A stretch of 55,515 bases of DNA from Deltaproteobacteria bacterium (GCA_013349295.1 DUZW01000021.1:1-55515); one strand, 5' to 3'. Shown: positions 27,889 to 37,456, counted from the stretch's first letter. Numbers and translations are program-made. Notes: generated from the sequence alone by a model not told the origin.

Positions 27889-28521
27889 ACGTACCCTTCA
27901 CAACTTTCTGCAAGCGTGCTACAATGATTCAGTCAGGCACCAGTCAGGAAACATGTGTGTTGATTTTCAGGGAATCAGAGAACAACTCGGTTTTCAGGCA
28001 GAAACACCGAAAACCGAAAGCACGCCACACAACTGTTCTCTCCCTGCCCCACTCAACACAATAACGCGGGGGTACCTAATGCGCACCACACCCTTCTTCT
28101 ACAGGGCAAATGAATTTCCCCCCATGCTGAACGGCAGGTCGGATTTCGCGCGACTCGCTCCGGGCAATGAAAAAAATCACGCCGGCCGGCAGATTGCTCC
28201 CTCTCCCCTGTCCCCCTTTCCTAATTTCCCCTGTAACAATTTCTTGAAAAACCAAGGCAAAAGCCTACCCCATTGCGGAAGATCCACCATCCCGGCAAAC
28301 AATAATTCCAGCCAACCCGATGCCTGCCTCCGGAAACAGAGAGTGAACTTCCGCAGCCGCCCCATGATGTCGGAGAACGAGGCAGACATGATGCGCCTCG
28401 GTCCACCTTGGGCGACCACCCATTACCGCACGGCAGGCGGCAGTGCCGGATCGCTTCGCACCAGGCCGAAAAGCAGAGGCCCGGCAACCGACATCCTGCT
28501 TTTTTGATACAGAAGGAACAC
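27889..28521. other. Long gap without a recognisable gene
   Basis: An open frame runs through part of this stretch on the plus strand, but its predicted product is low in complexity (Pro, Ser, Arg, Asn), has no strong ribosome site and matches nothing I know. Near 28472-28506 an imperfect hairpin ends in six T's just before the sensor kinase start, perhaps an attenuator. I see nothing else. Confidence 0.45.
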
Positions 28522-31500
28522 ATGCGTGACCCAATTCTAAAGCGATCTCGTCTTCCTTTTGGCTGGCCCATGGCTATGGCTTTCTGCGTGCTGGCCCTCT
28601 TGGCCACGCTGGGCTGGTTGACCGCCGAATGGCGGGGCCGGGCGGTGGACGCGGAAATGCGGGCTCACCTTGTCCGACAGGCGGTGGAAGTCGCGCAAAA
28701 CATCAATCCGGCCCTGGTCAAAAAACTTTCCTTCAGCTCCGAAGACATGGACAACCCAGCATTTTTCCAGATCCACGAACAAATGACCGCCATCGGCAGG
28801 AGCTTTAACCATCGCGGCATTTACAGCCTGGCCTTGCGGGACGGCACCCTCTTTTTCGGGCCGGAAAACTACCTGAAAAACGACCCCATGGCCAACCCGC
28901 CAGGAACAGCGTACCGACAATCACCTGGCGAATTTCTCCGCCTTTTCACTTCCCACATGCCCATCACCATGGGACCGTACACCGACAAATACGGCACATT
29001 TGTCTCGGCGGCGGCGCCGGTGCTCGATCCGCACAGCGGCGAGGTGTTGATGCTCATCGGCATCAATGTCCTGGCCGACGACTGGCAGGCCAGGATCGAC
29101 CGCGCCCGCCGCGCACCGCTACTCAGCACCCTGCTCGTCCTCCTCCTCTTGCCGGCCGGATTCATCGCCATCCGCCGACGCAAGAACCCCATTAAACCGC
29201 AAGCCCTGCGCCTCAAAGCCTGGATCCTCACCCCCGTATTCATCGCCATGCTGGGGAGCATCGCCTTTTTGCTCACCTATGAATACCAGCATGGCAAAGA
29301 AGAATCGCAGCAGGTAATGCTGCAACTCATGGAACAGAGCCGGAGCCAATGGCGCCGCCTCGTTATCTCTCAAGTACAACTCCTGAAGGCACAGATGGAC
29401 CACGCTGCCGTCAATCCCTCACTGGCTGCGGCATGGAAAGCACAGGACCTTAACAAACTCACCGATCTCTCCCTGCCCATTGCCGCCGGGTTGCGGCAGG
29501 AATACCGGATCACCCATTTTTATTTTATCGCTCCGGACCGGACTGTTTTCCTCCGGGCTCACCATCCGGCAAAACGGGGCGACATCATCGACCGGCACAC
29601 CTTGCTGGCGGCGGCCCGAACCGGCGAGGACGCTTGGGGCCTGGAACTTGGTCCCCTGGGAACTTTCACCCTGCGCTATGTGCGGCCCTGGCTCCAAGAT
29701 GGACGGGTGACGGGCTACCTTGAACTGGGGATGGAAATCGAGCATCTGGTAACGGAGCTGGCTGCAGACCTGAATGTGGATTTCCTGACCTTGGTCCGCA
29801 AGGAGTTCACCAGCCGGGAGAAGTTTGAGGCCGGCCGGAAAAACTTCGGTTTTGTTGGCCATTGGGACGATTTTTCAAATTTCGTGGTCGCCCACCAGAC
29901 AATCACTGAGCTGTCCGACTCTTTACGCCGCCGTCTCCAACAGGGGCACACCGCATTCAGCGACACGGAAACGATCTGGAGCGATAGACAAGGAGGAAAA
30001 ACCTTTTGGTACGGCGTTCTCCATCAGCCCGATGTTGCGGGCAGAGATGTGGCGGACCTCATCCTTCTACGCGACATGACCCTGACCGCCAACGCGGCCA
30101 AAAGCAAACTTGTTATGGATCTGGGGTTGACCGCAGTAATGGCCATCGCCATCTTTGCCTTGCTCTGGACGGTTACCTCCAAGGCCGAAGGACAATTGGC
30201 CTACTCCTTTACAAACCTGCAGGAACGCGAGGAGCACCTCTCCGTCACCCTCGATTCCATCGGTGATGCGGTGATCGCCACCGACACCGGCAAACGGATC
30301 GTCCGGATGAATCCGATGGCCGAGCAGCTCACCGGCTGGCCCCTTGCGCAGGCCAAGGGGCTCCTGCTTTCCGAGGTTTTCCGCATCATCAACGCCCAGA
30401 CTCGAAAACCCGTGTCCGATCCGGTGGACCAGGTATTGGCCTCCGGCAAGGTTGTCACTCTCAGCAACCACACCACCTTAGTCGCCCGGAACAATGCCGA
30501 ATACCAGATCACCGACAGCGCCGCGCCCATCCGTGACAGCGCGGGCAACACCCTTGGCGTGGTCCTTGTCTTCCGGAATGTGACCGACGAATACCAGGCC
30601 AGACAAGCCCGCATCAGGGACGCGGAGGAAATCGCCCGTCTGGCCTGGCACAACGAGTTGCTCCTCACTTCGATCGGCGAGGGCATTTACGGGGTTGATC
30701 TCAGTGGCCACGCCACCTTCATCAATCCGGCCGCCTTGTCCATGCTCGGCTTGAACGCCGACGAACTCATCGGCCAAGACCAACATGCCGTTTTCCATCA
30801 TCACCGGCCCGACGGCAGCCTTTATCCGGCAAAGGAATGCCCAATCAGAAAGACCCTGAAGGACGGCCTTACCCGTCACGAGGAAAACGAATGGTTCCTG
30901 CGCAAGAATGGCACCGGATTTCCGGTCGCCCTCACCGTTACCCCGCTCATCAAGGACTCCACCCAGATCGGAGTCGTGGTGGTGTTCCGCGACATCAGCG
31001 AACGGCGACGGGCCGAACAGGCCCTCCGCCAGAGTCAGGCCAGCCTGGAAAATGCCCAGCGCATCGCCCACTTGGGCAACTGGGAGTGGGATATCGCCGA
31101 CAACATCCTGAGTTGGTCCAACGAGACATACCTGATCTTCGGGCTTGCCCCGCATGAATTTGAGTCCAACCACGAGTCATACCTGGACTATGTTCATCCC
31201 GAGGACCGGGCTGCTGTCCAGCAGGCGGTCCGCAACGCCGTAGATCGAAATGCGCCCTACAGCATCGAACACCGGGTGCAACGCCCGGACGGCGGCCTGC
31301 GCTGGGTGCATCAACAGGCCGAAGTTCTGCGTGACACAGAGGGTAAACCCTTGCGCATGTGCGGCACCGTTCAGGATATCACCGAGCGCAAAACATTGGA
31401 GACCCAGTTGTTCCAGGCCAGAAAGATGGAGGCGGTGGGTGTTCTGGCCGGCGGCATCGCCCATGATTTCAACAACATCCTCACGCCCATCATGATGCAC

Positions 31501-32556
31501 ACCCAGATGATCCTGATGAATACTCCAGCCGACGCCGCAATCCACGACAGCTTGGTGCAGGTGCGCAAAGCAGCCGACCGGGCCAGGGAGCTGGTCCGAC
31601 AGATTCTCGACTTCAGCCGACAGGGGCAACACAAACCTCACCCCCTGAAGATGGGACCGGTGGTCAAGGAGGCCGTTAAATTCCTACGCTCCACCATCCC
31701 ATCGGTTATCGATTTGGAATGCCGTATTCAAACGGACAACGATCTGATTTTGGCCGACCCCACCCAGATGCTCCAAGTTGTCATGAATCTGACCATCAAC
31801 GGCGCCCAGTCCATGCGGGGAAGGAGCGGCAAGATTGCCATCACTCTGGCCGGTACGGAGAAAGAGGCTACCCTGCCCGCTCCTTTCGGAATAACCCCGG
31901 GGACACAAAAATGGCTCAAACTCACGGTAAGCGATACCGGCGAGGGCATCCCACCCGAACTTTTGGGCCGCATATTTGAACCATATTTCACCACCAAGGA
32001 GAAAGGCGAAGGCACCGGCATGGGGCTTGCCGTGGTACACGGCATCGTGGAAAAACACGGCGGCCTCATCTCGGCCAGGAGCACACCGGGCCTGGGCACC
32101 GATTTCGAGGTCCTCCTGCCTCTGATCGAGGCGGAAAACGTAAACGTTCCAGCCCTGAATCAGCCCCTGCCAGGCGGCAATGAACGGATATTGTTGGTGG
32201 ACGACGAACAGGCGGTGGTAGAGGCAATGGCGCCCATGCTTTCCCTGCTCGGCTACCGGGTAACCCCGGTGGGTGGCAGCCTTGCCGCCCTGGACCTTTT
32301 TCGCTCAGGACCTGATTTTTTTGACTTGGTCATCACCGACCTTGCCATGCCGAATATGACCGGGGCCGACATGGCGACGGAAATGCTGCGGATCAGGCCC
32401 GACATTCCGGTAATCCTCTGCACCGGATTCAGCGAAGAAATGAACGAAAAAAACGCCTTGGCCATGGGAATTGCCGCCTTCATCAACAAGCCCTTCGGTA
32501 CGACAGAGATCGCCGACCTGATTCGCCGGGTATTATCTAAAAGGCCCACGCCCTGA
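28522..32556 (+). CDS. Large membrane hybrid histidine kinase with Cache-like sensor and three PAS domains
   Basis: 1344 residues from ATG 28522, which has AAGGA five bases upstream; the open frame starts at 28408. Helix 1 (about 11-33) and helix 2 (about 193-215) flank a first extracytoplasmic domain with a Cache-like segment (GTFVSAAAPVLD). Helix 3 (about 230-255) and helix 4 (about 528-552) flank a second, larger sensor domain (about 260-520) resembling double-Cache sensors. Three PAS domains follow (from about 569, 710 and 842), then HisKA with GIAHDFNNIL (His near 981), HATPase (SDTGEGIP, GTGMGLAV) and a C-terminal receiver (from about 1222, Asp near 1272 in ITDLAMPN). It stands alone with no response regulator beside it. 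The signal is unknown. Confidence 0.92.
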   Translation: MRDPILKRSRLPFGWPMAMAFCVLALLATLGWLTAEWRGRAVDAEMRAHLVRQAVEVAQNINPALVKKLSFSSEDMDNPAFFQIHEQMTAIGRSFNHRGIYSLALRDGTLFFGPENYLKNDPMANPPGTAYRQSPGEFLRLFTSHMPITMGPYTDKYGTFVSAAAPVLDPHSGEVLMLIGINVLADDWQARIDRARRAPLLSTLLVLLLLPAGFIAIRRRKNPIKPQALRLKAWILTPVFIAMLGSIAFLLTYEYQHGKEESQQVMLQLMEQSRSQWRRLVISQVQLLKAQMDHAAVNPSLAAAWKAQDLNKLTDLSLPIAAGLRQEYRITHFYFIAPDRTVFLRAHHPAKRGDIIDRHTLLAAARTGEDAWGLELGPLGTFTLRYVRPWLQDGRVTGYLELGMEIEHLVTELAADLNVDFLTLVRKEFTSREKFEAGRKNFGFVGHWDDFSNFVVAHQTITELSDSLRRRLQQGHTAFSDTETIWSDRQGGKTFWYGVLHQPDVAGRDVADLILLRDMTLTANAAKSKLVMDLGLTAVMAIAIFALLWTVTSKAEGQLAYSFTNLQEREEHLSVTLDSIGDAVIATDTGKRIVRMNPMAEQLTGWPLAQAKGLLLSEVFRIINAQTRKPVSDPVDQVLASGKVVTLSNHTTLVARNNAEYQITDSAAPIRDSAGNTLGVVLVFRNVTDEYQARQARIRDAEEIARLAWHNELLLTSIGEGIYGVDLSGHATFINPAALSMLGLNADELIGQDQHAVFHHHRPDGSLYPAKECPIRKTLKDGLTRHEENEWFLRKNGTGFPVALTVTPLIKDSTQIGVVVVFRDISERRRAEQALRQSQASLENAQRIAHLGNWEWDIADNILSWSNETYLIFGLAPHEFESNHESYLDYVHPEDRAAVQQAVRNAVDRNAPYSIEHRVQRPDGGLRWVHQQAEVLRDTEGKPLRMCGTVQDITERKTLETQLFQARKMEAVGVLAGGIAHDFNNILTPIMMHTQMILMNTPADAAIHDSLVQVRKAADRARELVRQILDFSRQGQHKPHPLKMGPVVKEAVKFLRSTIPSVIDLECRIQTDNDLILADPTQMLQVVMNLTINGAQSMRGRSGKIAITLAGTEKEATLPAPFGITPGTQKWLKLTVSDTGEGIPPELLGRIFEPYFTTKEKGEGTGMGLAVVHGIVEKHGGLISARSTPGLGTDFEVLLPLIEAENVNVPALNQPLPGGNERILLVDDEQAVVEAMAPMLSLLGYRVTPVGGSLAALDLFRSGPDFFDLVITDLAMPNMTGADMATEMLRIRPDIPVILCTGFSEEMNEKNALAMGIAAFINKPFGTTEIADLIRRVLSKRPTP

Positions 32557-32950
32557 GCTTGATCATTTCAGAAATTGCAACTACTCGCTTAGGTTCGTTA
32601 ATCGCACCAACCAGAAAAAATAGTGCTCAGGAAAGAAGGGGGGGGTACTGCCACAATTTCCTAACGAGGGTGAGTGCTATTAACCTCGGAACATGGATGG
32701 ACGGTGGCGGGTAAGAACGAAAAAAAGCCCCGGTCTGCAACCTGAGTACCAGGATTTGGGAATGATACTCAAGTTCAGCCAGGGCTCTTCTCCATACTGG
32801 GGGATTTCCTTTCCGAACACAATACCGAAAAAATACTGGACCTCTGTTTAAAAAAATCCCCCAGCCAAAAAAATCATGGCTCATGCCATCCTATGACTTC
32901 GGAAGCAACTGAGCCCTGTTAGCTAATCATAGGCCCCTACGCTTCTCCGC
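32557..32950. other. Intergenic gap with an inverted repeat
   Basis: No gene is convincing; an 85-residue minus-strand frame has no family features. CTGGGGGATTT (32797-32807) is repeated inverted as AAATCCCCCAG (32854-32864), 46 bases apart. No transposase or tRNA-like sequence is seen. Confidence 0.4.
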
Positions 32951-32994
32951 AAAAAAAGAAAGGCCTTGCAACCGAAAACGATTACAAGGCCTTT
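32951..32994 (-). terminator. Terminator of the gap-tRNA-Leu transcript
   Basis: On the minus strand AAAGGCCTTG (complement of 32985-32994) pairs with CAAGGCCTTT (complement of 32959-32968), followed by C and seven T's. It directly follows the tRNA-Leu gene. Confidence 0.88.
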
Positions 32995-33002
32995 TATAAA
33001 TA

Positions 33003-33087
33003 TGGTACCGAAGGCCGGACTCGAACCGGCATGGGTTTCCCCACAGACACCTCAAGCCTGCGTGTCTACCAATTCCACCACTTCGGC
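33003..33087 (-). tRNA. tRNA-Leu (anticodon GAG)
   Basis: An 85-base class II tRNA with encoded CCA. The acceptor arms GCCGAAG and CTTCGGT pair (last pair G-T). The D loop reads TGGTGGAATTGGTAGACA, the anticodon loop TTGAGGT, and a long variable arm (TGGGGAAACCCA) precedes the T arm GCCGGTTCGAGTCCGGC. It lies about 30 bases after secG and before a strong terminator, so it is probably cut from the gap-pgk-tpiA-secG transcript. E. coli also has secG next to tRNA-Leu(GAG). Confidence 0.96.
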
Positions 33088-33118
33088 ATACCTTATTTTC
33101 TAAAATGAGACAAAAAAG

Positions 33119-33460
33119 CTAATTTCCCTGCACCGGCGCCTGCGGCGCTGCTCCGTCCGCTGCGGGCAACGGGATCGGGGTACTTTGCGGTGCAGTAACA
33201 GGCACAACCTCTTTCATGACCGAACCATCCCCAACCCTGCTGGACATGTAGGCCAGAGATATGGAGGTCAGCATGAAGATAACCGCGGCCCAGGTTGTAA
33301 TCTTGTTCAACAGGGGCAGGGGGCCTTCCGTTCCAAAAACGGTCTGACTGGAACCGCCGAAGGACGCACCCATGCTGGCGCCCTTGCCTTGCTGCAACAG
33401 CACGATCACAACAAGGAACAAACAAACTACTATATGAACAATGGTCAGTAAGGTGGTCAT
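33119..33460 (-). CDS. secG: Protein translocase subunit SecG
   Basis: 113 residues from ATG 33460 (the open frame begins at 33535). Two membrane helices (about 3-22 and 53-73) flank the conserved SecG loop LLQQGKGASMGASFGGSSQTVFG, listed here in parts: QQGKGASMGASFGG, SSQTVFG. A Pro/Ala-rich tail ends the protein. SecG assists protein export through SecYEG in the inner membrane. The ribosome site (AAGAG) is weak; coupling to tpiA, 16 bases upstream, is likely. It is the last protein gene of the glycolytic operon. Confidence 0.92.
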   Translation of the reverse strand: MTTLLTIVHIVVCLFLVVIVLLQQGKGASMGASFGGSSQTVFGTEGPLPLLNKITTWAAVIFMLTSISLAYMSSRVGDGSVMKEVVPVTAPQSTPIPLPAADGAAPQAPVQGN

Positions 33461-33476
33461 TCGCTCTTGGTTACCG

Positions 33477-34235
33477 TTATTGCCGGAAGTGGATAATGCG
33501 TTCAAAGGAATCGCCCTTGAGCGATGCCCCGCCAACCAAAGCCCCGTCTATATCAGGCTGCCGCAATAGGGCATCCACGTTCCCGGAATTGACGCTGCCA
33601 CCATACAATATTCTCATTTGGTGGGCAATACTTTTCTCGTACATGTCGAGCAGCAGGTTCCGCACGAATTCATGGGCTTCCTGGGCCTGTTCTTCGCTGG
33701 CGGTTTTACCGGTACCGATTGCCCATACCGGCTCATAGGCTAGAACCAGATTAACAGGCTCAACCACGGTAACCCCGGCAAGCCCGGCCCGAACCTGACG
33801 CTCAAGCACGGCCATGGTTTGCCCTGCCTCGCGTTCGGCCAGGGTTTCACCAAAACAGAGAACCGGCGTTATCCCGAAACCCATGGCCCCGGCCACCCGC
33901 TGGTTGATAAGCACATCGGATTCTCCAAAGATCTGCCTTCGCTCCGAATGGCCGATGATGGCCATGGTGCATCCCAGCTCCCGCAACATGCCAGGGGCTA
34001 TCTCGCCGGTAAAGGCGCCCTGCTCTGCCCAACAAACATTCTGGGCGGCAAGACGAACATCTGAGCCGCGTACCACCTCGGCCACCGCTGCCAGAGCGGT
34101 AAAGGGCGGGGCGATCATGACCTCCCGGTCGGTCAGTCCCTTGCAGGCGGCAACCACGGCACCGGCAAGACTTCTGGCCTCGGCCAGCGAGGTATGCATC
34201 TTCCAATTCCCGGCAATCAGGGGAGTGCGTGGCAT
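33477..34235 (-). CDS. tpiA: Triosephosphate isomerase
   Basis: A 252-residue TIM-barrel enzyme interconverting dihydroxyacetone phosphate and glyceraldehyde 3-phosphate. Catalytic residues are in GNWKMH (Lys), IIGHSERR (His) and AYEPVWAIGTG (Glu). The phosphate-binding end YGGSVNSGN and GALVGGASL is intact. It follows pgk by 11 bases. Confidence 0.97.
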   Translation of the reverse strand: MPRTPLIAGNWKMHTSLAEARSLAGAVVAACKGLTDREVMIAPPFTALAAVAEVVRGSDVRLAAQNVCWAEQGAFTGEIAPGMLRELGCTMAIIGHSERRQIFGESDVLINQRVAGAMGFGITPVLCFGETLAEREAGQTMAVLERQVRAGLAGVTVVEPVNLVLAYEPVWAIGTGKTASEEQAQEAHEFVRNLLLDMYEKSIAHQMRILYGGSVNSGNVDALLRQPDIDGALVGGASLKGDSFERIIHFRQ

Positions 34236-34246
34236 AGGACTGCTCC

Positions 34247-35431
34247 TTATTCCTTTGCTTCCAGGGCCTCGACCCCGGGCAGTTTTTTACCCTCCATCAG
34301 CATGAGAAATGCGCCGCCGCCCGTGGAAATGTAGGAGATATTGTTGGACTCGCCTGCTTTGTGCACCGCCACGTCGGTATCGCCGCCACCGACAATAGTC
34401 AGGGCATGGGATTGGGCCAGCCGCTGAACCATGGCCATGGTGCCCCGGGAAAAAGCGTCCATCTCAAAGGCGCCCATGGGCCCGTTCCAGATGATGGTTT
34501 TCGCGTCCTCAAGGGCCTCGGAAAAAAGCACCGTGGTGGCAGGACCAATATCAAGCACCATCCAGTCGGCCGGCACTTCCTGTACAGGTACCCGCTTTGT
34601 TTCGGCACGGGCCTCAAATCTGTCGGCCACGATGCAGTCCACCGGCAGATAAAGCTTAACCCCCAGGCGCTTGGCCTTGTTGATCAACTCCCGGGCCGTA
34701 TCGAGCAACTCATCCTCGACCTTGGACTTCCCCATGTCATGGCCGATGCTCTTCAAAAAGGTGTTGGCCATGGCGCCGCCGATGACCATCTTGTCCACCC
34801 GATCCATGAGATTGTGCAAGGCCCCGAGCTTGCTCGAAACCTTGGCTCCGCCGACGATGGCGACCAAAGGCCGCATGGGGTTGCTCACCGAGCGGTGAAA
34901 ATAATCCATCTCCTTCTGGAGCAAAAAGCCGGCGGCACACTGATCGACGAATTGGGTCACACCCACCACCGAGGCATGGGCCCGGTGCGCCACGGCAAAG
35001 GCATCGTTGATATAGATATCGCAGAGGCTGGCCAGCTGGCTGGCGAATCCCTCGTCATTCTGCTGTTCTTCCGCATGAAAACGCAAGTTTTCCAGGATCA
35101 GCACGCTGCCCGGCTCCATGGCCTCGACCATGGCCCGGGTCTCCTCGCCGATACAGTCGGGGGCCAGCGTGACCTCCTTGTTCAACAGGCGGGAAAGGCG
35201 CTTGGCTGCAGGAGCCAGGCTGAACTCCGGTTTGCGGCTGCCTTTGGGTCGCCCCAGATGCGAACAGATGATGATCTTGGCATTTTCATCAAGGGCATAG
35301 TTGAGGGTGGGCAACACCCCGCGAATCCGGATATCGTCGGTGATATTCTGCTGTTCATCCAGCGGCACGTTGAAATCAACGCGGATGAGCAATTTCTTTC
35401 CCTTGATGTCGATATCCCGGATATTCTTCAT
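34247..35431 (-). CDS. pgk: Phosphoglycerate kinase
   Basis: A 394-residue two-domain kinase making ATP from 1,3-bisphosphoglycerate. Visible motifs are RVDFNVPLD, the substrate site [19 protein letters not shown], the hinge [12 protein letters not shown], the nucleotide site NGPMGAFE and the C-terminal [10 protein letters not shown]. It lies in the gap-rimI-pgk-tpiA-secG order, with 28 bases after rimI. Confidence 0.97.
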   Translation of the reverse strand: MKNIRDIDIKGKKLLIRVDFNVPLDEQQNITDDIRIRGVLPTLNYALDENAKIIICSHLGRPKGSRKPEFSLAPAAKRLSRLLNKEVTLAPDCIGEETRAMVEAMEPGSVLILENLRFHAEEQQNDEGFASQLASLCDIYINDAFAVAHRAHASVVGVTQFVDQCAAGFLLQKEMDYFHRSVSNPMRPLVAIVGGAKVSSKLGALHNLMDRVDKMVIGGAMANTFLKSIGHDMGKSKVEDELLDTARELINKAKRLGVKLYLPVDCIVADRFEARAETKRVPVQEVPADWMVLDIGPATTVLFSEALEDAKTIIWNGPMGAFEMDAFSRGTMAMVQRLAQSHALTIVGGGDTDVAVHKAGESNNISYISTGGGAFLMLMEGKKLPGVEALEAKE

Positions 35432-35459
35432 GGAGCTGCCCCCCTAAAAAAACTTATTG

Positions 35460-35975
35460 TTATGCGCCGACACGAACTAACTTTTCCATGATTATCGCAT
35501 CTTCCGGCGGCGAAGCGTAGTATTTTTTTCTCAGTCCCACCCGACGAAAACCGAACCGTTCATATAAGGCCAAGGCTGGGAAATTGGCAGCGCGCAGCTC
35601 CAGAAAACAGCGCTCCACCCCCTGTTCCTCCAGATAGCCCAAGGTGTGCGCCATAAGCTGCGCCGCTATTCCCTGCCGCCGATATTGCAGAGCCACCGCA
35701 ATTTTCAGCAACTCAGCCTCGCCGGCACTGCTCCGACCACAGACAAAGCCGCACACCCGCCTCGAAGCACCAACAACCTCGGCAACGAACTGCCAACCTC
35801 CATCCTGATCTCGTTCACCGGCCAGCTGTTCGAGAGTCCACGGAGAAGGATTTTCCGACTCGATGGCCTGCACCGCCCCGAGGTCAGCACCGGTCATGGG
35901 GCGAACGAAAAAGGAGCAATGTTCAAGGCGCGAGGCTAAAGGCTCACTTTCCTCCTTGGGCCTTGCGCCTTTCAC
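35460..35975 (-). CDS. rimI: Ribosomal-protein-alanine N-acetyltransferase-like GNAT
   Basis: A 171-residue GNAT acetyltransferase. The fold is recognisable from FFVRPMTGADLGAVQAIE, the acetyl-CoA loop QYRRQGIAAQLMAHTL, the RimI-type CFLELRAANFPALALYERFGF and RVGLRKKYY. RimI acetylates the N-terminus of ribosomal protein S18. The start is GTG 35975 by frame; the first ~17 residues are encoded by an AAGGNNN heptamer array and are probably not part of the ancestral domain. It is embedded between gap and pgk. Confidence 0.87.
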   Translation of the reverse strand: MKGARPKEESEPLASRLEHCSFFVRPMTGADLGAVQAIESENPSPWTLEQLAGERDQDGGWQFVAEVVGASRRVCGFVCGRSSAGEAELLKIAVALQYRRQGIAAQLMAHTLGYLEEQGVERCFLELRAANFPALALYERFGFRRVGLRKKYYASPPEDAIIMEKLVRVGA

Positions 35976-35980
35976 CTTAA
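35928..35980. repeat. AAGGNNN heptamer array, partly inverted, inside rimI start
   Basis: On the minus strand the units read AAGGTGA, AAGGCGC, AAGGCCC, AAGGAGG. On the plus strand just beside them are AAGGCGC, GAGGCTA, AAGGCTC. The two sets face each other and can form a hairpin. The array overlaps the first codons of rimI. Confidence 0.65.
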
Positions 35981-35989
35981 ACCTGCCTT

Positions 35990-37198
35990 TTAGATCATCT
36001 GTTCGGCAATGGAAACGGTCCGATCGCCCAGCACGTTGGTATAGCTGCCCAACTCATTGTCGTACCAGCCATACACCACCGCCTGGGTCACCGGAACTTC
36101 CAGCTTGGCAGGGCCGCCGTTGCAGCCGAGCTTGGCAAGATTCACCTTGAGACTGCCCGTGCGGGTGTGGGTCTCGGAGCCCTCGATAACCGCGGCGGCA
36201 AAAGGCAGACCGATGATATCCGAGGAAACGAGCTGCTCGTCGCTGTATTCCAGATAGGGCGTATTCTTGGCGTAATCCCGATAAATGGAGTTCACCAGCT
36301 TCCGCTTGATAGGGGTCTCCATGCTCTCATCCTGCAGGTTGAGCACAAGAATAATCAGAGACCCGGTATTGGTGGGAATCCGCACTGACTCGGCAATAAA
36401 GCCTATGCTTTTCATCTCGGGAATAACCAGGGGCAACGCCTTTGCCGCGCCGGTGGTGGTCAGGATGATGTTATTGAAGATACTGCGGTTTTTCCTGAGA
36501 TCGGTGGCCCCGGCATTGGGAAGCCTGTCAAGGACCTGCTGACTGCCGGTCGCGGCATGCACCGTGACCATGGAGGCGCTCAAAAACCTATCCGCACCAA
36601 AATGATCGAGCAAGGGCTTGATCATAAAGGAAAGACAGGTGGTGGTGCAGGAGGCCGCGGAAATCAGGGTATGCTGGGACGGATTAAAATCGCCGTCGTT
36701 GATGCCCATCACCGTGGTTACTGCATCGGCCGGCATCTCCAGACCTTTGTTCTTGATCTTAAAGGGAGCGGAGAGAAGGACCTTTTCGGCCCCCGCCTGA
36801 ACGTGCCCCCGCAACGCACCCTTGGGGCTGTCGGCGTCCGCGGTGGGGTCGGTAAACGCGCCGGTGGTGTCTACGACCAGACGCACCCCGTTTTCCTTCC
36901 ACTGAATCCCCCCTGGGTTTCTGGCCTCGCGCAGGATCTTGACCGGCACGCCGTTGATGGTCATGGTGCCGTCCGCCTCATTGAGGTTTTCAATAACCTG
37001 GGATCCCTTGCAACCATGCAGGTACATGCCGAGCCGTCCGTAGGTGCTGTCCCGGTCAATGGAACTCGCTATATCCTGAAGCCCGGTGCCAACCTGCCGA
37101 CCAACATTGACCACGATCTCGGAAAAATGCTTGCGGGAAACATGATGCCAGAGTGACAGCTTACCGATCCGACCCAGGCCGTTAATACCTAATTTCAT
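35990..37198 (-). CDS. gap: Glyceraldehyde-3-phosphate dehydrogenase, long variant
   Basis: A 402-residue phosphorylating GAPDH, about 65 residues longer than the usual 335. The fold ends are clear: INGLGRIGKLSLWHH at the start and YGWYDNELGSYTNVLGD at the end. The catalytic site reads ASCTTTCLS (family ASCTTNC) with a downstream TVHAATGSQQ carrying the activating His. The segment after the second beta strand reads IVVNVGRQVG, with no Asp where NAD-specific enzymes usually have one. GGAGATG precedes the start. First gene of the glycolytic operon. Confidence 0.9.
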   Translation of the reverse strand: MKLGINGLGRIGKLSLWHHVSRKHFSEIVVNVGRQVGTGLQDIASSIDRDSTYGRLGMYLHGCKGSQVIENLNEADGTMTINGVPVKILREARNPGGIQWKENGVRLVVDTTGAFTDPTADADSPKGALRGHVQAGAEKVLLSAPFKIKNKGLEMPADAVTTVMGINDGDFNPSQHTLISAASCTTTCLSFMIKPLLDHFGADRFLSASMVTVHAATGSQQVLDRLPNAGATDLRKNRSIFNNIILTTTGAAKALPLVIPEMKSIGFIAESVRIPTNTGSLIILVLNLQDESMETPIKRKLVNSIYRDYAKNTPYLEYSDEQLVSSDIIGLPFAAAVIEGSETHTRTGSLKVNLAKLGCNGGPAKLEVPVTQAVVYGWYDNELGSYTNVLGDRTVSIAEQMI

Positions 37199-37374
37199 TG
37201 GGATACATCTCCTTCTGCGCTTTGATTGAACAGGTACAATCTTAATGGTATTGTAAAAATTTAAAAGTAAAGCAAAGGCACAGATAAAATTGTTTAAAAA
37301 TCAATCGCCGTTGCACTGCCGCTTTACCCTGCCGCCGTTGCGTTGAAAAACGGCCCACACGACACAATCCTTTG

Positions 37375-37403
37375 ATTATACGAAAGGGGTATGCTTCCGG
37401 CAA
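37375..37403 (-). promoter_or_regulatory. Sigma-70-like promoter of the gap operon
   Basis: On the minus strand, TTGCCG (37398-37403) and a perfect TATAAT (37375-37380) are 17 bases apart. A leader of about 170 bases with GC-rich hairpins (CCGTT and AACGG repeats) precedes gap. Confidence 0.65.
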
Positions 37404-37456
37404 GGAAAAGTTTGCGGCCCCACCCCGACAGCCAATGGCCGCATGGACAACACGAA

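Noticed and set aside
27677..28507. Plus-strand open frame of 276 codons overlapping the metV end
   Set aside because: It begins inside metV in another frame, crosses a strong terminator, and its product has no recognisable domain.
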